From Gammaproteobacteria bacterium (GTDB lineage: Bacteria > Pseudomonadota > Gammaproteobacteria > Pseudomonadales > Cellvibrionaceae), in contig SEBV01000007.1 of the NCBI GenBank assembly GCA_004172865.1, positions 310,001 to 374,000 of the forward strand: 64,000 bases of DNA, in the 5' to 3' direction. Below, piece by piece: positions 31,803-42,508 of this stretch; positions within the stretch are counted from its first letter, which is position 1, and each line of letters begins with the position of its first letter. A model generated the notes under the pieces. It saw only the letters and a list, made by a program, of their open reading frames with translations. It was not told where the DNA came from and did no database searches. The position numbers were made by a program, and so were the translations under genes.

Positions 31803-33725
31803 ATGAGCATTTTCAATCACTATCGTGAGCGTTACGAAGCCACTCAACAGGAAGAGCTAAGCATTAAGGAATATCTCGAATTATGTAAGAAAGATCCTAG
31901 TGTTTATGCTTCCGCCGCCGAACGTATGTTAGCGGCAATTGGTGAACCAGAAATGGTGGACACCGCTTCAGATCCCCGTTTAAGTCGCATCTTCTCCAAT
32001 AAAATGATCAAGCGTTACAAAGTGTTTGGTGATTTTTACGGAATGGAAGAATGTATTCAACAAATAGTGTCGTTTTTCAAACATGCGGCGCAAGGCTTGG
32101 AAGAGAAAAAACAAATTCTGTATTTGTTAGGACCAGTTGGTGGTGGTAAATCATCCCTAGCAGAAATGCTTAAAACCTTGATGGAAAAAATGCCCATCTA
32201 TTGCATTAAAGGTTCTCCCGTATTTGAATCACCGCTGGGATTATTTAATCCAGAAGAAGATGGCCAAATCTTACTTGAAGATTACGGCATTCCCAATCGT
32301 TACATCAAAACTATTATGTCACCCTGGGCTGCAAAACGTTTACAGGAATTTAACGGCGATATCACTCAATTTAAAGTTATTAAACTTTTTCCATCCATTT
32401 TAAATCAAATTGCAATTACTAAAACTGAACCTGGTGATGAAAACAACCAAGATATTTCATCGTTGGTTGGTAAAGTTGATATTCGCCAACTCGAAGAATT
32501 TCCTCAAAACGATCCCGATGCTTACAGTTTCAGCGGAGGTTTGTGCCGTGCGAATCAGGGCTTGATGGAATTTGTGGAAATGTTTAAAGCGCCCATTAAA
32601 GTATTGCATCCATTATTAACGGCGACACAAGAAGGTAATTTCAATAGTACTGAAGGCTTAGGCGCAATTCCGTTTGATGGTGTCATTCTCGCACACTCCA
32701 ACGAATCAGAATGGCAAAACTTCCGCAACAACAAAAACAATGAAGCATTTATTGACCGTGTTTATATTGTCAAAGTGCCTTACTGTTTGCGTGTTAAGGA
32801 AGAGATGCAAATTTACGAAAAATTATTGCAAAACAGTTCGCTATCTAAAGCACCATGCGCACCAGATACTTTGCGCATGCTTGCGCAATTTTCTGTGCTG
32901 TCTCGAATTAAAGAGCCAGATAATTCCAATGTATTTTCCAAAATGCGTGTTTACGATGGCGAAAATTTAAAAGATACAGATCCGAAAGCCAAGTCATTGC
33001 AAGAATATAAAGACGCTGCAGGTGTCGACGAAGGCATGAACGGGTTATCAACTCGTTTTGCATTTAAGATTTTATCCAAAGTATTTAATTTTGATCCTAC
33101 TGAAATCGCAGCAAACCCTGTGCATTTAATGTATGTGCTGGAACAACAAATTGAGCAGGAACAATTCCCTAAAGAGGTGCAGGAAAAATATCTTAATGGT
33201 TTAAAAGAATACATTTCACCAAAATATGTGGATTTTATTGGCAAAGAAATTCAAACCGCGTATTTGGAATCTTACGCTGAGTACGGACAAAATATTTTTG
33301 ATCGCTATGTTACTTATGCAGATTTCTGGATTCAGGACCAAGAGTATCGTGATCACGAAACGGGTGAGATTCTAAATCGTGCTTCTTTAAATGAAGAACT
33401 AGAGAAAATTGAAAAACCTGCAGGCATCAGCAACCCGAAAGATTTCCGTAATGAAATTGTAAATTTTGTGTTGCGTGCTAAAGCAAACAATGCCGGCAAA
33501 AGCCCCGATTGGCGCAGCTACGAAAAATTGCGCACTGTTATTGAAAAGAAAATGTTTTCAAATACTGAAGATTTGTTACCTGTTATTTCTTTCAATGCAA
33601 AAGCATCTGCACAAGACAAGAAAAAACATGGTGATTTTGTTCAGCGCATGGTGGAGCGTGGTTATACAGAGAAACAAGTGCGTTTGTTATCTGAATGGTA
33701 TTTGCGTGTAAGAAAATCCCAATAA
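31803..33725 (+). CDS. prkA: PrkA serine protein kinase / AAA+ stress protein
   Basis: This is a 640-aa member of the PrkA (YeaG) family, described as a kinase with an AAA-like ATPase domain and linked to nitrogen starvation and stationary-phase survival. Walker A is LLGPVGGGKSSLAEM at about residue 110. The N-terminal SIFNHYRERYEATQQEELSI and the C-terminal PrkA domain are both full length. It is first in a prkA-yeaH-spoVR run, an association conserved across proteobacteria. Confidence 0.96.
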   Translation: MSIFNHYRERYEATQQEELSIKEYLELCKKDPSVYASAAERMLAAIGEPEMVDTASDPRLSRIFSNKMIKRYKVFGDFYGMEECIQQIVSFFKHAAQGLEEKKQILYLLGPVGGGKSSLAEMLKTLMEKMPIYCIKGSPVFESPLGLFNPEEDGQILLEDYGIPNRYIKTIMSPWAAKRLQEFNGDITQFKVIKLFPSILNQIAITKTEPGDENNQDISSLVGKVDIRQLEEFPQNDPDAYSFSGGLCRANQGLMEFVEMFKAPIKVLHPLLTATQEGNFNSTEGLGAIPFDGVILAHSNESEWQNFRNNKNNEAFIDRVYIVKVPYCLRVKEEMQIYEKLLQNSSLSKAPCAPDTLRMLAQFSVLSRIKEPDNSNVFSKMRVYDGENLKDTDPKAKSLQEYKDAAGVDEGMNGLSTRFAFKILSKVFNFDPTEIAANPVHLMYVLEQQIEQEQFPKEVQEKYLNGLKEYISPKYVDFIGKEIQTAYLESYAEYGQNIFDRYVTYADFWIQDQEYRDHETGEILNRASLNEELEKIEKPAGISNPKDFRNEIVNFVLRAKANNAGKSPDWRSYEKLRTVIEKKMFSNTEDLLPVISFNAKASAQDKKKHGDFVQRMVERGYTEKQVRLLSEWYLRVRKSQ

Positions 33726-33814
33726 GCTATAAAGGTTTATAGGGAGTCTTCATTCTCGCGCACGCGGGCGTGAAGATAGTGAAAGATTTAAGATTCTCTC
33801 TATAAGGGTTAAGC

Positions 33815-35092
33815 ATGAGTTATATCATCGACAGACGCCTTAACGCTAAACATAAAAGCGCCGTTAATCGGCAACGATTTTTACGGCGCTATCGCGATCA
33901 AATTCAAAAATCGGTTTCAGATGCTGTAAGCAATCGTTCCATTAAGGATATAGACAAAGGCGGGAAAGTCAGTATTCCTGCAAAAGATATTGGCGAGCCA
34001 GTTATCTATCACGGTAGCGGCGGTCACAATACTCGCGTGTTACCAGGTAATAAACAATTCTCGACTGGCGATAAAGTAAATCGTCCGGATGGTGGATCTG
34101 GCAGTGGTGGTGGTGGAAAAAATGCCAGCGACTCTGGTGAAGGCGAAGATGATTTTTCATTTACGCTATCGCAAGAAGAGTTTTTAGATTTTATGTTCGA
34201 TGGCTTGGAATTGCCAAACCTTGTTAAACGTCAGCTATCCGGTGTAGAAGAATTCAAAAAAGTTCGCGGTGGCGTTGCGAATGAAGGGCAGCCCGGTCGC
34301 ATTAATATAGTCCGCTCTTTGCGCGCCGCAAATATGCGTCGTATTGCGTTAACAGCAGGTAAGCGTAAACGTTTGCTGGAACTTGAGTCACAGTTAAATG
34401 TTATTGATCAGAAAGAAGAATCGCTGCGCGATTTATTACTGCGCGAAGAAATTATCAATGAAATGGCAAAAGTGGCTCACGCTATTAAACGCACGCCATG
34501 GCTTGATACCTTCGATTTAAAATACAATCTGCAAATCAAACAACCCATTCCTCGTTCTAAAGCCGTGATGTTTTGCATTATGGATGTCTCCGGCTCTATG
34601 GATCAAGCCACTAAAGATATTGCTAAACGATTTTTTATTTTGTTGTATTTATTTTTGCAACGAAATTACGAGCGAACTGAAATTGTTTTTATTCGTCACC
34701 ATACCAGTGCAAAAGAAGTGGATGAAGATGAATTTTTTCATTCCCGTGAAACTGGCGGTACTGTGGTTTCCAGTTCATTAAAGCTCATGCAGGAAATTAT
34801 TGAAGACCGCTATTCTCCTGATGATTGGAATATCTACGGAGCGCAGGCATCGGATGGCGATAACTGGGGTGATGACTCTGGTAACTGCAAAAAATTAATG
34901 AGCGAAAATTTATTGCCTCTCTGTCAATATTATTCTTACATTGAAATTACGCCGCACGATCACCAGGCTTTGTGGCACACCTATGAAGAGGTGAGGGTAG
35001 AACACCCTGATAAGTTTTCGTTGCAACATATTATTGGTATTGAAGATATCTATCCCGTCTTTCGTGAGCTTTTTCATAAGAAGGTCGCATGA
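33815..35092 (+). CDS. yeaH: YeaH/YhbH family protein (DUF444, VWA-like)
   Basis: This 425-aa protein has a von Willebrand A-like domain in its C-terminal half, with the MIDAS signature MDVSGSMDQ. It has the basic N-terminus ([22 protein letters not shown], in part) and a Gly/Ser-rich linker near 90-110, both typical of DUF444. Its molecular role is not settled; it works genetically with PrkA. Its stop overlaps the spoVR start by four bases (ATGA). A short GC-rich hairpin lies in the 89-base gap after prkA. Confidence 0.95.
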   Translation: MSYIIDRRLNAKHKSAVNRQRFLRRYRDQIQKSVSDAVSNRSIKDIDKGGKVSIPAKDIGEPVIYHGSGGHNTRVLPGNKQFSTGDKVNRPDGGSGSGGGGKNASDSGEGEDDFSFTLSQEEFLDFMFDGLELPNLVKRQLSGVEEFKKVRGGVANEGQPGRINIVRSLRAANMRRIALTAGKRKRLLELESQLNVIDQKEESLRDLLLREEIINEMAKVAHAIKRTPWLDTFDLKYNLQIKQPIPRSKAVMFCIMDVSGSMDQATKDIAKRFFILLYLFLQRNYERTEIVFIRHHTSAKEVDEDEFFHSRETGGTVVSSSLKLMQEIIEDRYSPDDWNIYGAQASDGDNWGDDSGNCKKLMSENLLPLCQYYSYIEITPHDHQALWHTYEEVRVEHPDKFSLQHIIGIEDIYPVFRELFHKKVA

Positions 35093-36597
35093 AAACATCC
35101 AAAGTTAATTCATCACTTTTGTTTACGTCTTCAGAATGGAACTTCGATTTAATTCGCGAGTGTGATCAGGCCATTAGCGAAATCGCTAAAGAATTTGGTT
35201 TGGATACTTATCCTAATCAAATTGAAGTGATCAGCTCAGAACAAATGATGGACGCTTATGCAGCAGTCGGCATGCCAATTGGTTACTATCACTGGTCGTA
35301 CGGAAAACAATTTCTCAGTACCGAAAATTCCTATAAGCGCGGACAAATGGGCCTCGCATATGAAATTGTGATTAATTCAAATCCGTGCATTGCCTACTTA
35401 ATGGAAGAAAATAATATGACGATGCAGGCGCTTGTTATCGCGCATGCATGTTACGGCCACAATTCTTTTTTTAAGGGCAATTACTTATTTAAAACCTGGA
35501 CCGATGCTGATTCTATTATTGATTATTTAGTATTCGCGAAGAATTACATCAGTAAATGCGAAGAGCGTTACGGCATTAGCGAGGTTGAAGCCGTTATCGA
35601 CTCTTGTCATGCGCTAATGAATTATGGAGTGGATCGTTACAAGCGACCCTATCCAATTTCTGCGCACGATGAGGAATTGCGGCAAACCGAGCGCGCGGAA
35701 TATTTGCAAAAACAAGTTAATGATTTGTGGCGAACTATTCCAAAATCATCCAACGGTAAAGCAGAAAAAAATGTGGCTCAGTTTCCATCTGAACCGCAAG
35801 AAAACATTTTATATTTTCTAGAGAAAAATTCGCCTTTGTTGGAGCCATGGCAACGGGAAGTTATTCGCATTGTGCGAAAAATCGCTCAGTACTTTTATCC
35901 GCAACGACAAACTCAGGTAATGAACGAGGGATGGGCGTGTTTTTGGCATTACACGTTGTTAAATGAAATGTATAACCGCGGCTTGGTTGGTGACGGTTTT
36001 ATGATGGAGTTTTTGCAATCTCATACCAGTGTTATTGCACAACCTGCCTACGATAGTCCTTATTTCAGCGGTATTAATCCCTACACCTTGGGGTTTGCAA
36101 TGATGATGGATATTCGTCGTATTTGCGAAAATCCCACCGCTGAAGACCGTGAATGGTTTCCAGACATCGCCGGTAGTAACTGGAATGAAACGTTACATTT
36201 TGCGATGCGAAATTTTAAAGATGAAAGTTTTATCCTGCAATTCCTTTCGCCAAAAGTAATGCGTGATTTAAAGCTATTCAGTATTGTGGATGATGACCAG
36301 CACGAAAAAATTGAAATTTCTGCTATTCACGATCAAGGTGGTTTTAAACGTTTACGTGAAACCTTAGCGGGGCAATATAATTTGGGAAATCGTGAACCCA
36401 ATATTCAAGTGTTCAGTGTAAATGTGCGTGGTGATCGCGCCTTAACGCTTCACCATACAATGCACAACAGGAAACCTTTGGCAGATTCTGCCGGTGAAGT
36501 CTTAAAACATCTGCATCGCTTATGGGGATTTGATGTCCATCTTCATTCGATGGATGGAGATGAGATTAAACAAAGTTTTCATTGCCCGGAAAAATAA
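35089..36597 (+). CDS. spoVR: SpoVR family protein (YcgB-like)
   Basis: This is a 502-aa member of the SpoVR family, named for a Bacillus cortex gene but widespread in non-spore-formers, where its role is unknown. Recognisable segments are [14 protein letters not shown], the His-rich [15 protein letters not shown], and [18 protein letters not shown]. The cluster of His, Glu and Cys suggests a metal site; this is inference. It is translationally coupled to yeaH and closes the operon before a terminator. Confidence 0.96.
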   Translation: MKTSKVNSSLLFTSSEWNFDLIRECDQAISEIAKEFGLDTYPNQIEVISSEQMMDAYAAVGMPIGYYHWSYGKQFLSTENSYKRGQMGLAYEIVINSNPCIAYLMEENNMTMQALVIAHACYGHNSFFKGNYLFKTWTDADSIIDYLVFAKNYISKCEERYGISEVEAVIDSCHALMNYGVDRYKRPYPISAHDEELRQTERAEYLQKQVNDLWRTIPKSSNGKAEKNVAQFPSEPQENILYFLEKNSPLLEPWQREVIRIVRKIAQYFYPQRQTQVMNEGWACFWHYTLLNEMYNRGLVGDGFMMEFLQSHTSVIAQPAYDSPYFSGINPYTLGFAMMMDIRRICENPTAEDREWFPDIAGSNWNETLHFAMRNFKDESFILQFLSPKVMRDLKLFSIVDDDQHEKIEISAIHDQGGFKRLRETLAGQYNLGNREPNIQVFSVNVRGDRALTLHHTMHNRKPLADSAGEVLKHLHRLWGFDVHLHSMDGDEIKQSFHCPEK

Positions 36598-36605
36598 TGA
36601 TCAAT

Positions 36606-36634
36606 AAAAAAGCCGCTCACTGAGCGGCTTTTTT
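36606..36634. terminator. Terminator between convergent spoVR and trxB
   Basis: A GC-rich 8-bp stem core (36612-36619 with 36621-36628; the physical loop is slightly wider) is flanked by A and T runs on both sides, so it serves both directions. Confidence 0.9.
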
Positions 36635-36658
36635 ATTTAAAAGGTTTTCACCTGATAC

Positions 36659-37615
<957 letters not shown>

Positions 37616-37790
37616 TTAGGCTATTTCATTCAATAGTGTGGTTTTGATAATGTGGGGGCATAATAGGCGAATCCCACGGTCTGCGCAAAATTGTATGTGT
37701 TAATCTCGGGCATTGGGCAAAGCTATTGGCGACATCGATACGCTTGTCTTATCGGTTAAGCAGATCTCAATTAATACAGATGAACAGTTT

Positions 37791-37991
37791 ATGTCTCTAA
37801 CCCCAACGCCCATTATTGACTCTCCTTGCGTGCGAAATTGTTGTCTCAATGAAGACGATATCTGCCTGGGATGTGGCCGAAGCTTGCGAGAAATTACGCG
37901 TTGGGGCGCAGCTTCGAATGGGGCTAAATTAGCAATTTTGGAAACTGCAGCTGAACGCAGACGTCTTATAAAAATACGCCAGGGATTCTAA
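37791..37991 (+). CDS. DUF1289 domain protein
   Basis: This small protein has 66 aa and four conserved cysteines (SPCVRNCCLNEDDICLGCGRS), the hallmark of DUF1289, which probably binds a metal or Fe-S centre. The trailing WGAASNGAKLAILETAAERR is also typical. I start at ATG 37791 (MSLTPTP), which fits family length; an in-frame start at 37713 would add 26 unrelated residues. The ribosome binding site is weak. Confidence 0.8.
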   Translation: MSLTPTPIIDSPCVRNCCLNEDDICLGCGRSLREITRWGAASNGAKLAILETAAERRRLIKIRQGF

Positions 37992-38003
37992 TTTTTTTCT
38001 ATT

Positions 38004-39764
38004 TTATGAGAGATTAATGTCATCCGCCATGGATAAAAGTGTTTCCCAAGCTTCTGCATTATGAGTTAATAATAATTTTTCCAGATTGTCGCTAGGTATT
38101 GGTTTTGAAAATAAATAACCTTGTAAAAAATCTGCCCCGTATTCGCGACAAAATCTGGCTTGTTCTTTAGTTTCAATGCCCTCTACAACAATTTTTAAAT
38201 TCAAACTTTTACCAAATACAATCATGGCGCGTAATATTCGTGAGTCGTCGATATTTTCTGGCACGCCTTGAACAAAAGTGCGGTCAATTTTTAATGTGCG
38301 TGCGGGCAGCGCTTTTAAATATGCCATTGAAGAATAGCCGGTACCGAAATCATCCACGGATATTTCCACGCCATAGCTGCGAATTTGTTGCAACAGTTTT
38401 GCGGTGTTTTCAAAGTTTTCAATCAACAGAGATTCAGTGATTTCCAATCCTATACATCTGCCAGGTATTTCTGCTTTATCCAAATCGTTTTTGATGGCGA
38501 TGTGAAGATCTTCATCAGTTAACATTTGGGCACAGACATTGATGCGCACAGTAAAGGTTTCACTTACCAAATTTTGCGATCGCCACTTAGCCAATTGTTG
38601 GCAAGCCTTGAGGCGACTGCGTGAATCTATTTCAACAATCAGCCCAATTTCCTCCGCCAGTGTAATAAATTCACTGGGCGGTAAAATTCCACGGGTGGGA
38701 TGATCCCACCGAATTAAACTTTCAACTCCGCAGATTTCTAAAGTATTCGCTTCAATAATGGGCTGGTAATAAAGAATAAAATGATCGGTAGGAATAAGTG
38801 AGCGCAATTCTTTTTCGAGACGGATACGCTCTTGCACCTGCGCTTGTAAAGCAGAGGAGAAAAAGTGATAGTTATTTTTACCATCGCGCTTGGCGCGATA
38901 CATGGCGAGGTCAGCGGCTTTTAACATATCTCCAGCATCGCTACCTGCGTGAGGGTAGGTTGCAACGCCAATACTTGCAGAGATAAATTGTTCGATATTT
39001 TTAATCATAAATGGGTAGCGCAATTCTTCCAAAATGCGCTCCGCAAGCTGAACGATACGATCTTGCGATTCAAAATTGTGCGCTAGAATTGCAAACTCAT
39101 CGCCACCCAAACGACAAACAATATCTCCGTTGCGAACCACATGGAGTAAGCGGCGCGCAACTTCTTGTAATAGTTGATCGCCCGCATCATGTCCCATACT
39201 ATCGTTGATGATTTTAAAATTATCTAAATCCAAAAATAATAACGCGAGTTGATCATTCAAGCGATTTGCACGAGGAATGGCAACGCGTAAGCTTTCATCA
39301 AAATAATAACGATTAGCAAGGCCGGTAAGAGAGTCATTCTCTGCGAGTGCCCGTAGGCGCTGATGACTTTCAAATAATTCTCGTTCTAATAAATGGCGGG
39401 TGCGCGCATGAACAATTGCTCGGGTTAAATGTTTGTGTGAAATATCAGATTTAAAAAGTACATCCTGTGCACCTGCTTCAATGCATTTTTGTTCAAGCTC
39501 GTCATTCTCCATTGCGCCCGTCAAAATAATAATGGCGGCATGATGATTTGGATGGCGCACTAGCATTCGTAGCGTGTCGAGCCCATCCATATCGGGTAAG
39601 CGATAATCTAACAACACTGCATCAAAATCGTCAGTTTCAAATTCCAGCAAGCCGCCATTGGCTGATGAAGCCTGCGTAATTTGAATATTCCATTCGGCTT
39701 TCTTGAATGTGCGAATAATTGCTTGGCGATCAAGATCATTGTCGTCGATTAAAAGCAATTTCAT
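38004..39764 (-). CDS. Response regulator with GGDEF and EAL domains
   Basis: This bifunctional c-di-GMP protein has 586 aa. The receiver domain (1-120) has acidic pocket DD at 7-8, phospho-acceptor D53 in LLDYRLPDMDG and K105. The diguanylate cyclase has GGDEF at 220-224 with the inhibitory RxxD site at 211-214. The phosphodiesterase signature reads ESL at 348-350 in place of EAL, with EITES, DDFGTGYSS and EGIET intact, so activity is still plausible. AGGGAG precedes the ATG. It is last in a kinase-small ORF-regulator run and is likely phosphorylated by that kinase. Confidence 0.94.
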   Translation of the reverse strand: MKLLLIDDNDLDRQAIIRTFKKAEWNIQITQASSANGGLLEFETDDFDAVLLDYRLPDMDGLDTLRMLVRHPNHHAAIIILTGAMENDELEQKCIEAGAQDVLFKSDISHKHLTRAIVHARTRHLLERELFESHQRLRALAENDSLTGLANRYYFDESLRVAIPRANRLNDQLALLFLDLDNFKIINDSMGHDAGDQLLQEVARRLLHVVRNGDIVCRLGGDEFAILAHNFESQDRIVQLAERILEELRYPFMIKNIEQFISASIGVATYPHAGSDAGDMLKAADLAMYRAKRDGKNNYHFFSSALQAQVQERIRLEKELRSLIPTDHFILYYQPIIEANTLEICGVESLIRWDHPTRGILPPSEFITLAEEIGLIVEIDSRSRLKACQQLAKWRSQNLVSETFTVRINVCAQMLTDEDLHIAIKNDLDKAEIPGRCIGLEITESLLIENFENTAKLLQQIRSYGVEISVDDFGTGYSSMAYLKALPARTLKIDRTFVQGVPENIDDSRILRAMIVFGKSLNLKIVVEGIETKEQARFCREYGADFLQGYLFSKPIPSDNLEKLLLTHNAEAWETLLSMADDINLS

Positions 39765-39774
39765 CTTTTACTCC

Positions 39775-39933
39775 CTAAATAATTACTGCGCTGCAGTACT
39801 TGGCATTTCTGTGATGCGCCAATTGTGATTGAGTAAACATAGGATCAAATAATTTTAATTTTTTAGCACGCATCGCCAAGATGTTGTATCGATATTCTGG
39901 CGTCTGTACGTTTGGGAACGGTCTCTCAATCAT
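39775..39933 (-). CDS. Probable 52-aa small protein between kinase and regulator
   Basis: This small frame is not recognised as any family. Evidence for translation is positional: GGAGG lies 7 bases before its ATG, the ATG overlaps the kinase stop by 8 bases, and its stop TAG merges with the regulator's AGGGAG. The peptide is basic (Lys/Arg/His-rich) and soluble-looking, with no membrane segment. The GGAGG falls inside kinase codons for Arg-Arg, so it could be chance. It may be a coupling leader or a real small partner. Confidence 0.4.
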   Translation of the reverse strand: MIERPFPNVQTPEYRYNILAMRAKKLKLFDPMFTQSQLAHHRNAKYCSAVII

Positions 39934-41827
39934 TATCCTGCCTCCGCCGTATATTTTGCGGCCAGCTAAAACTGAAACAGGCACCGCGGCCTTCTGATTT
40001 TAAAGTGACTTCACCACCATAAGTTTCCACGATTTTTTTTATCAGTGCCAAGCCCATGCCGCTACCTTCCAATTCGTCGCGTGGTTTTAAGGTTTGGAAC
40101 ATGCCAAATATTCTTTGATGATATTGAACAGGAATGCCAGGGCCATCGTCGCAAACTGTGAATTCAAAAAGTTGATCATTGATGATTTTCGAGCTGACTT
40201 TAATAAAACCTTCTTCTTTGTCGTGATGTTTGATCGCATTTGAAAATAAATTGCGAATAATTAATTCGAAGGGCGTACTTAGCGTTAACAACCTGGGCAA
40301 CTGATTAACAAGCTCAAGACGTAAGCCAGGCTTGTTATTTTGAATTTCAAAAAGCTCGGTCACTATTTGATTTACATCAACTTCAATCAGCGTACCTTCC
40401 GTCTTTCCGGCACGATAAAAAATAAGCAGATCATCCAGCAATTTTTCCATACGTTGAATTCGGTTGCGTAATAACACCGTGTGACCTGCGACGGCCTCAT
40501 ATTCTTTCGAGTCAAGATCTTCTTCAATCCAGGTTGAGAGTTGCGCTATACCGCGTAATGGGGATTTCAAGTCGTGAGATGCTACATAGGCAAACGTTTC
40601 CAGCTCTTTATTGCTTCGCTGTAACTCATTATTACTATGCTCCAGTTCCAATTTTCGTGCTGAAAGCATATTCGCTGTTCTTATGGCTTCGGTAATATCG
40701 CGCTTTATAGCGGAAATGCCAATTATATTTCCGAGCGCATCTTTGATGGGTGATAGTGTTATGGATACATTAATTAAATCGCCATTTTTGTGCAGCCGCA
40801 CGGTTTCAAAATGTTTGACCTCCGTTCCAGCGTGTACTTGTGCTAATAATGTATCTTCCTGATGAAACAGCTCTGGAGGGAACAGTAAATTTCTTATGGG
40901 TTTGCCTATAGCTTCTTCTGCGCTAAAGCCAAACATATTTTGTGCGCCTAAGTTCCAGCTAGTGATAACGCCCGTAGGTGTTTTACTAATAATAGCGTCA
41001 TCTGAAAATTCAACAATGGCAGAACGCAGTGCTTCCAGGTCATGAAGTTTTGCGAGCGCTAATTCTTCTCGCGTTACATCAATAGTGGTTCCAAGCATGC
41101 GCAAATTTTTGCTGTCAGCGTGATGTTCTATTTTTGCTTTAGCATGCAAATATTTAAGCGTCCCATCAGGTTGCACGATTCGAAATTTAGATGAAAAGGG
41201 ATTTAGGGTTTTAATGGAAGCTTCAAAAAGCTTTTCGGTGTTGTCAATGTCGTCTGGATAAATACATTGTTTCCATGCTGCATAGTCGTTGGTGAAATAA
41301 TTTTTATTGCGACCATACATAGTGAACATGGTGTCGTTCCAAATCAATTTTCCTTCATCGACAATATATTCCCAAATACCGATTTGATTTACGTGAGTAG
41401 TAAGTTCAAGTCGCTCTCTGCTTTCGTTAAGCGTTACTACAAGTTGGCGCAAGCGCGTCTCTAATTCTTTTCTAGCGATGAGATGATCTTTAAGTGTTTC
41501 TAGCGAGCGAGCTATATCGCCAATCGCATTCGGGTTCGATAAGAAGGGAATTTCCTGAGTGAATTCTTCTTTGGCAATCGCTTGAATCGTGCGGCGAATT
41601 TTATGTAGTTGATCGACCAAGTTGCTGATCACGAGACTTGCGACTGCAATTGTCGCAATTAAAACTATTACTGCTACCACCAATATTTTAAAGGTGGAGT
41701 TATTTGCAAGATTTTTCCAGAAAAAAATAACAGCGATACCAAGCACACATATTGGAATGGCAGTAGTCGCCACAACCAAGGCGGCCTTTAAGACTACTTT
41801 TGGTGCAATATTCTCTTGAGCATTCAT
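39926..41827 (-). CDS. Membrane PAS sensor histidine kinase
   Basis: This is a 633-aa inner-membrane kinase. Two transmembrane helices (about 11-37 and 45-70) with almost no periplasmic loop are followed by a HAMP-like segment, two PAS domains (about 140-255 and 265-385), and a short coiled coil. The H-box is YVASHDLKSPLRGI with H418. The catalytic domain has an N box (NLFSNAIKHHDK), G1 (DDGPGIP) and G2 (GSGMGLALIKK). The lack of a sensor loop suggests it senses an internal or membrane cue through PAS. It heads the c-di-GMP module. Confidence 0.94.
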   Translation of the reverse strand: MNAQENIAPKVVLKAALVVATTAIPICVLGIAVIFFWKNLANNSTFKILVVAVIVLIATIAVASLVISNLVDQLHKIRRTIQAIAKEEFTQEIPFLSNPNAIGDIARSLETLKDHLIARKELETRLRQLVVTLNESRERLELTTHVNQIGIWEYIVDEGKLIWNDTMFTMYGRNKNYFTNDYAAWKQCIYPDDIDNTEKLFEASIKTLNPFSSKFRIVQPDGTLKYLHAKAKIEHHADSKNLRMLGTTIDVTREELALAKLHDLEALRSAIVEFSDDAIISKTPTGVITSWNLGAQNMFGFSAEEAIGKPIRNLLFPPELFHQEDTLLAQVHAGTEVKHFETVRLHKNGDLINVSITLSPIKDALGNIIGISAIKRDITEAIRTANMLSARKLELEHSNNELQRSNKELETFAYVASHDLKSPLRGIAQLSTWIEEDLDSKEYEAVAGHTVLLRNRIQRMEKLLDDLLIFYRAGKTEGTLIEVDVNQIVTELFEIQNNKPGLRLELVNQLPRLLTLSTPFELIIRNLFSNAIKHHDKEEGFIKVSSKIINDQLFEFTVCDDGPGIPVQYHQRIFGMFQTLKPRDELEGSGMGLALIKKIVETYGGEVTLKSEGRGACFSFSWPQNIRRRQDND

Positions 41828-42508
41828 GCGCTAACTTCGCTTCCATATTTTGAGATAGAAAACACTTAATATTCTTGGCGCATTTATACATATTAAATTT
41901 AAGGGTGCACCATTAAGAATTTTAAATCATGATCAAAAATTCTCTTCAAATATTGTTTTTAATTAAACAATTGAAAATTCGATGTACATTTTCAACAAAC
42001 AAATTAGCAACAATGGTAAGTGTATAACCTCTTGTCAAATAGTACAGGAAGAAAGGGTGCTATTTATATTACAAGCCTTTACACGTAGTTTTAGACGCTA
42101 ATTAATTATTCTTTGGATAAAATTTTTTTTAATAGCTGTTTGTAAAAAATTGTTAATTTAAAGCTTGTAGATCAGTTGAAATAATTCATGCGTCAAACGA
42201 TGTTTACTGGTACTAAAATTTTTCAGATAAGTCTCAGTGCCAACATCTTTCGAGTTAGTTTGGTGTCATTAAAATGGCAGGGCAGAAATGCAAAGGTCGT
42301 TTCATGTCGAAGAGTTAGTTTTTTTGACTCGATCGGGTTTGCCACACTGACTTTTATGGAGCTCGCGATCATGGCGCTTCTTACGCCGGATCGAGATAAT
42401 GTTTGAGGGCTGCCGCCGGGTCGGCAATTTGTTACACTGCGCGCCTTTTTAACTGCCCCTTTCCCGGCATCCCCACGGTGCGCGAATGGTTTTCCGTGAG
42501 ATCCATCT
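41828..42508. other. Long intergenic region between the kinase and trmJ
   Basis: This 681-base gap between divergent genes is AT-rich in its first half. It has an 8-bp inverted repeat (41971-41978 with 41988-41995, 9-base spacer) that could be an operator. The second half is GC-richer with overlapping frames on both strands (42188-42406, 42223-42594), neither with a ribosome binding site or a recognisable product. suhB, often divergent from trmJ in relatives, is not here. Confidence 0.5.
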
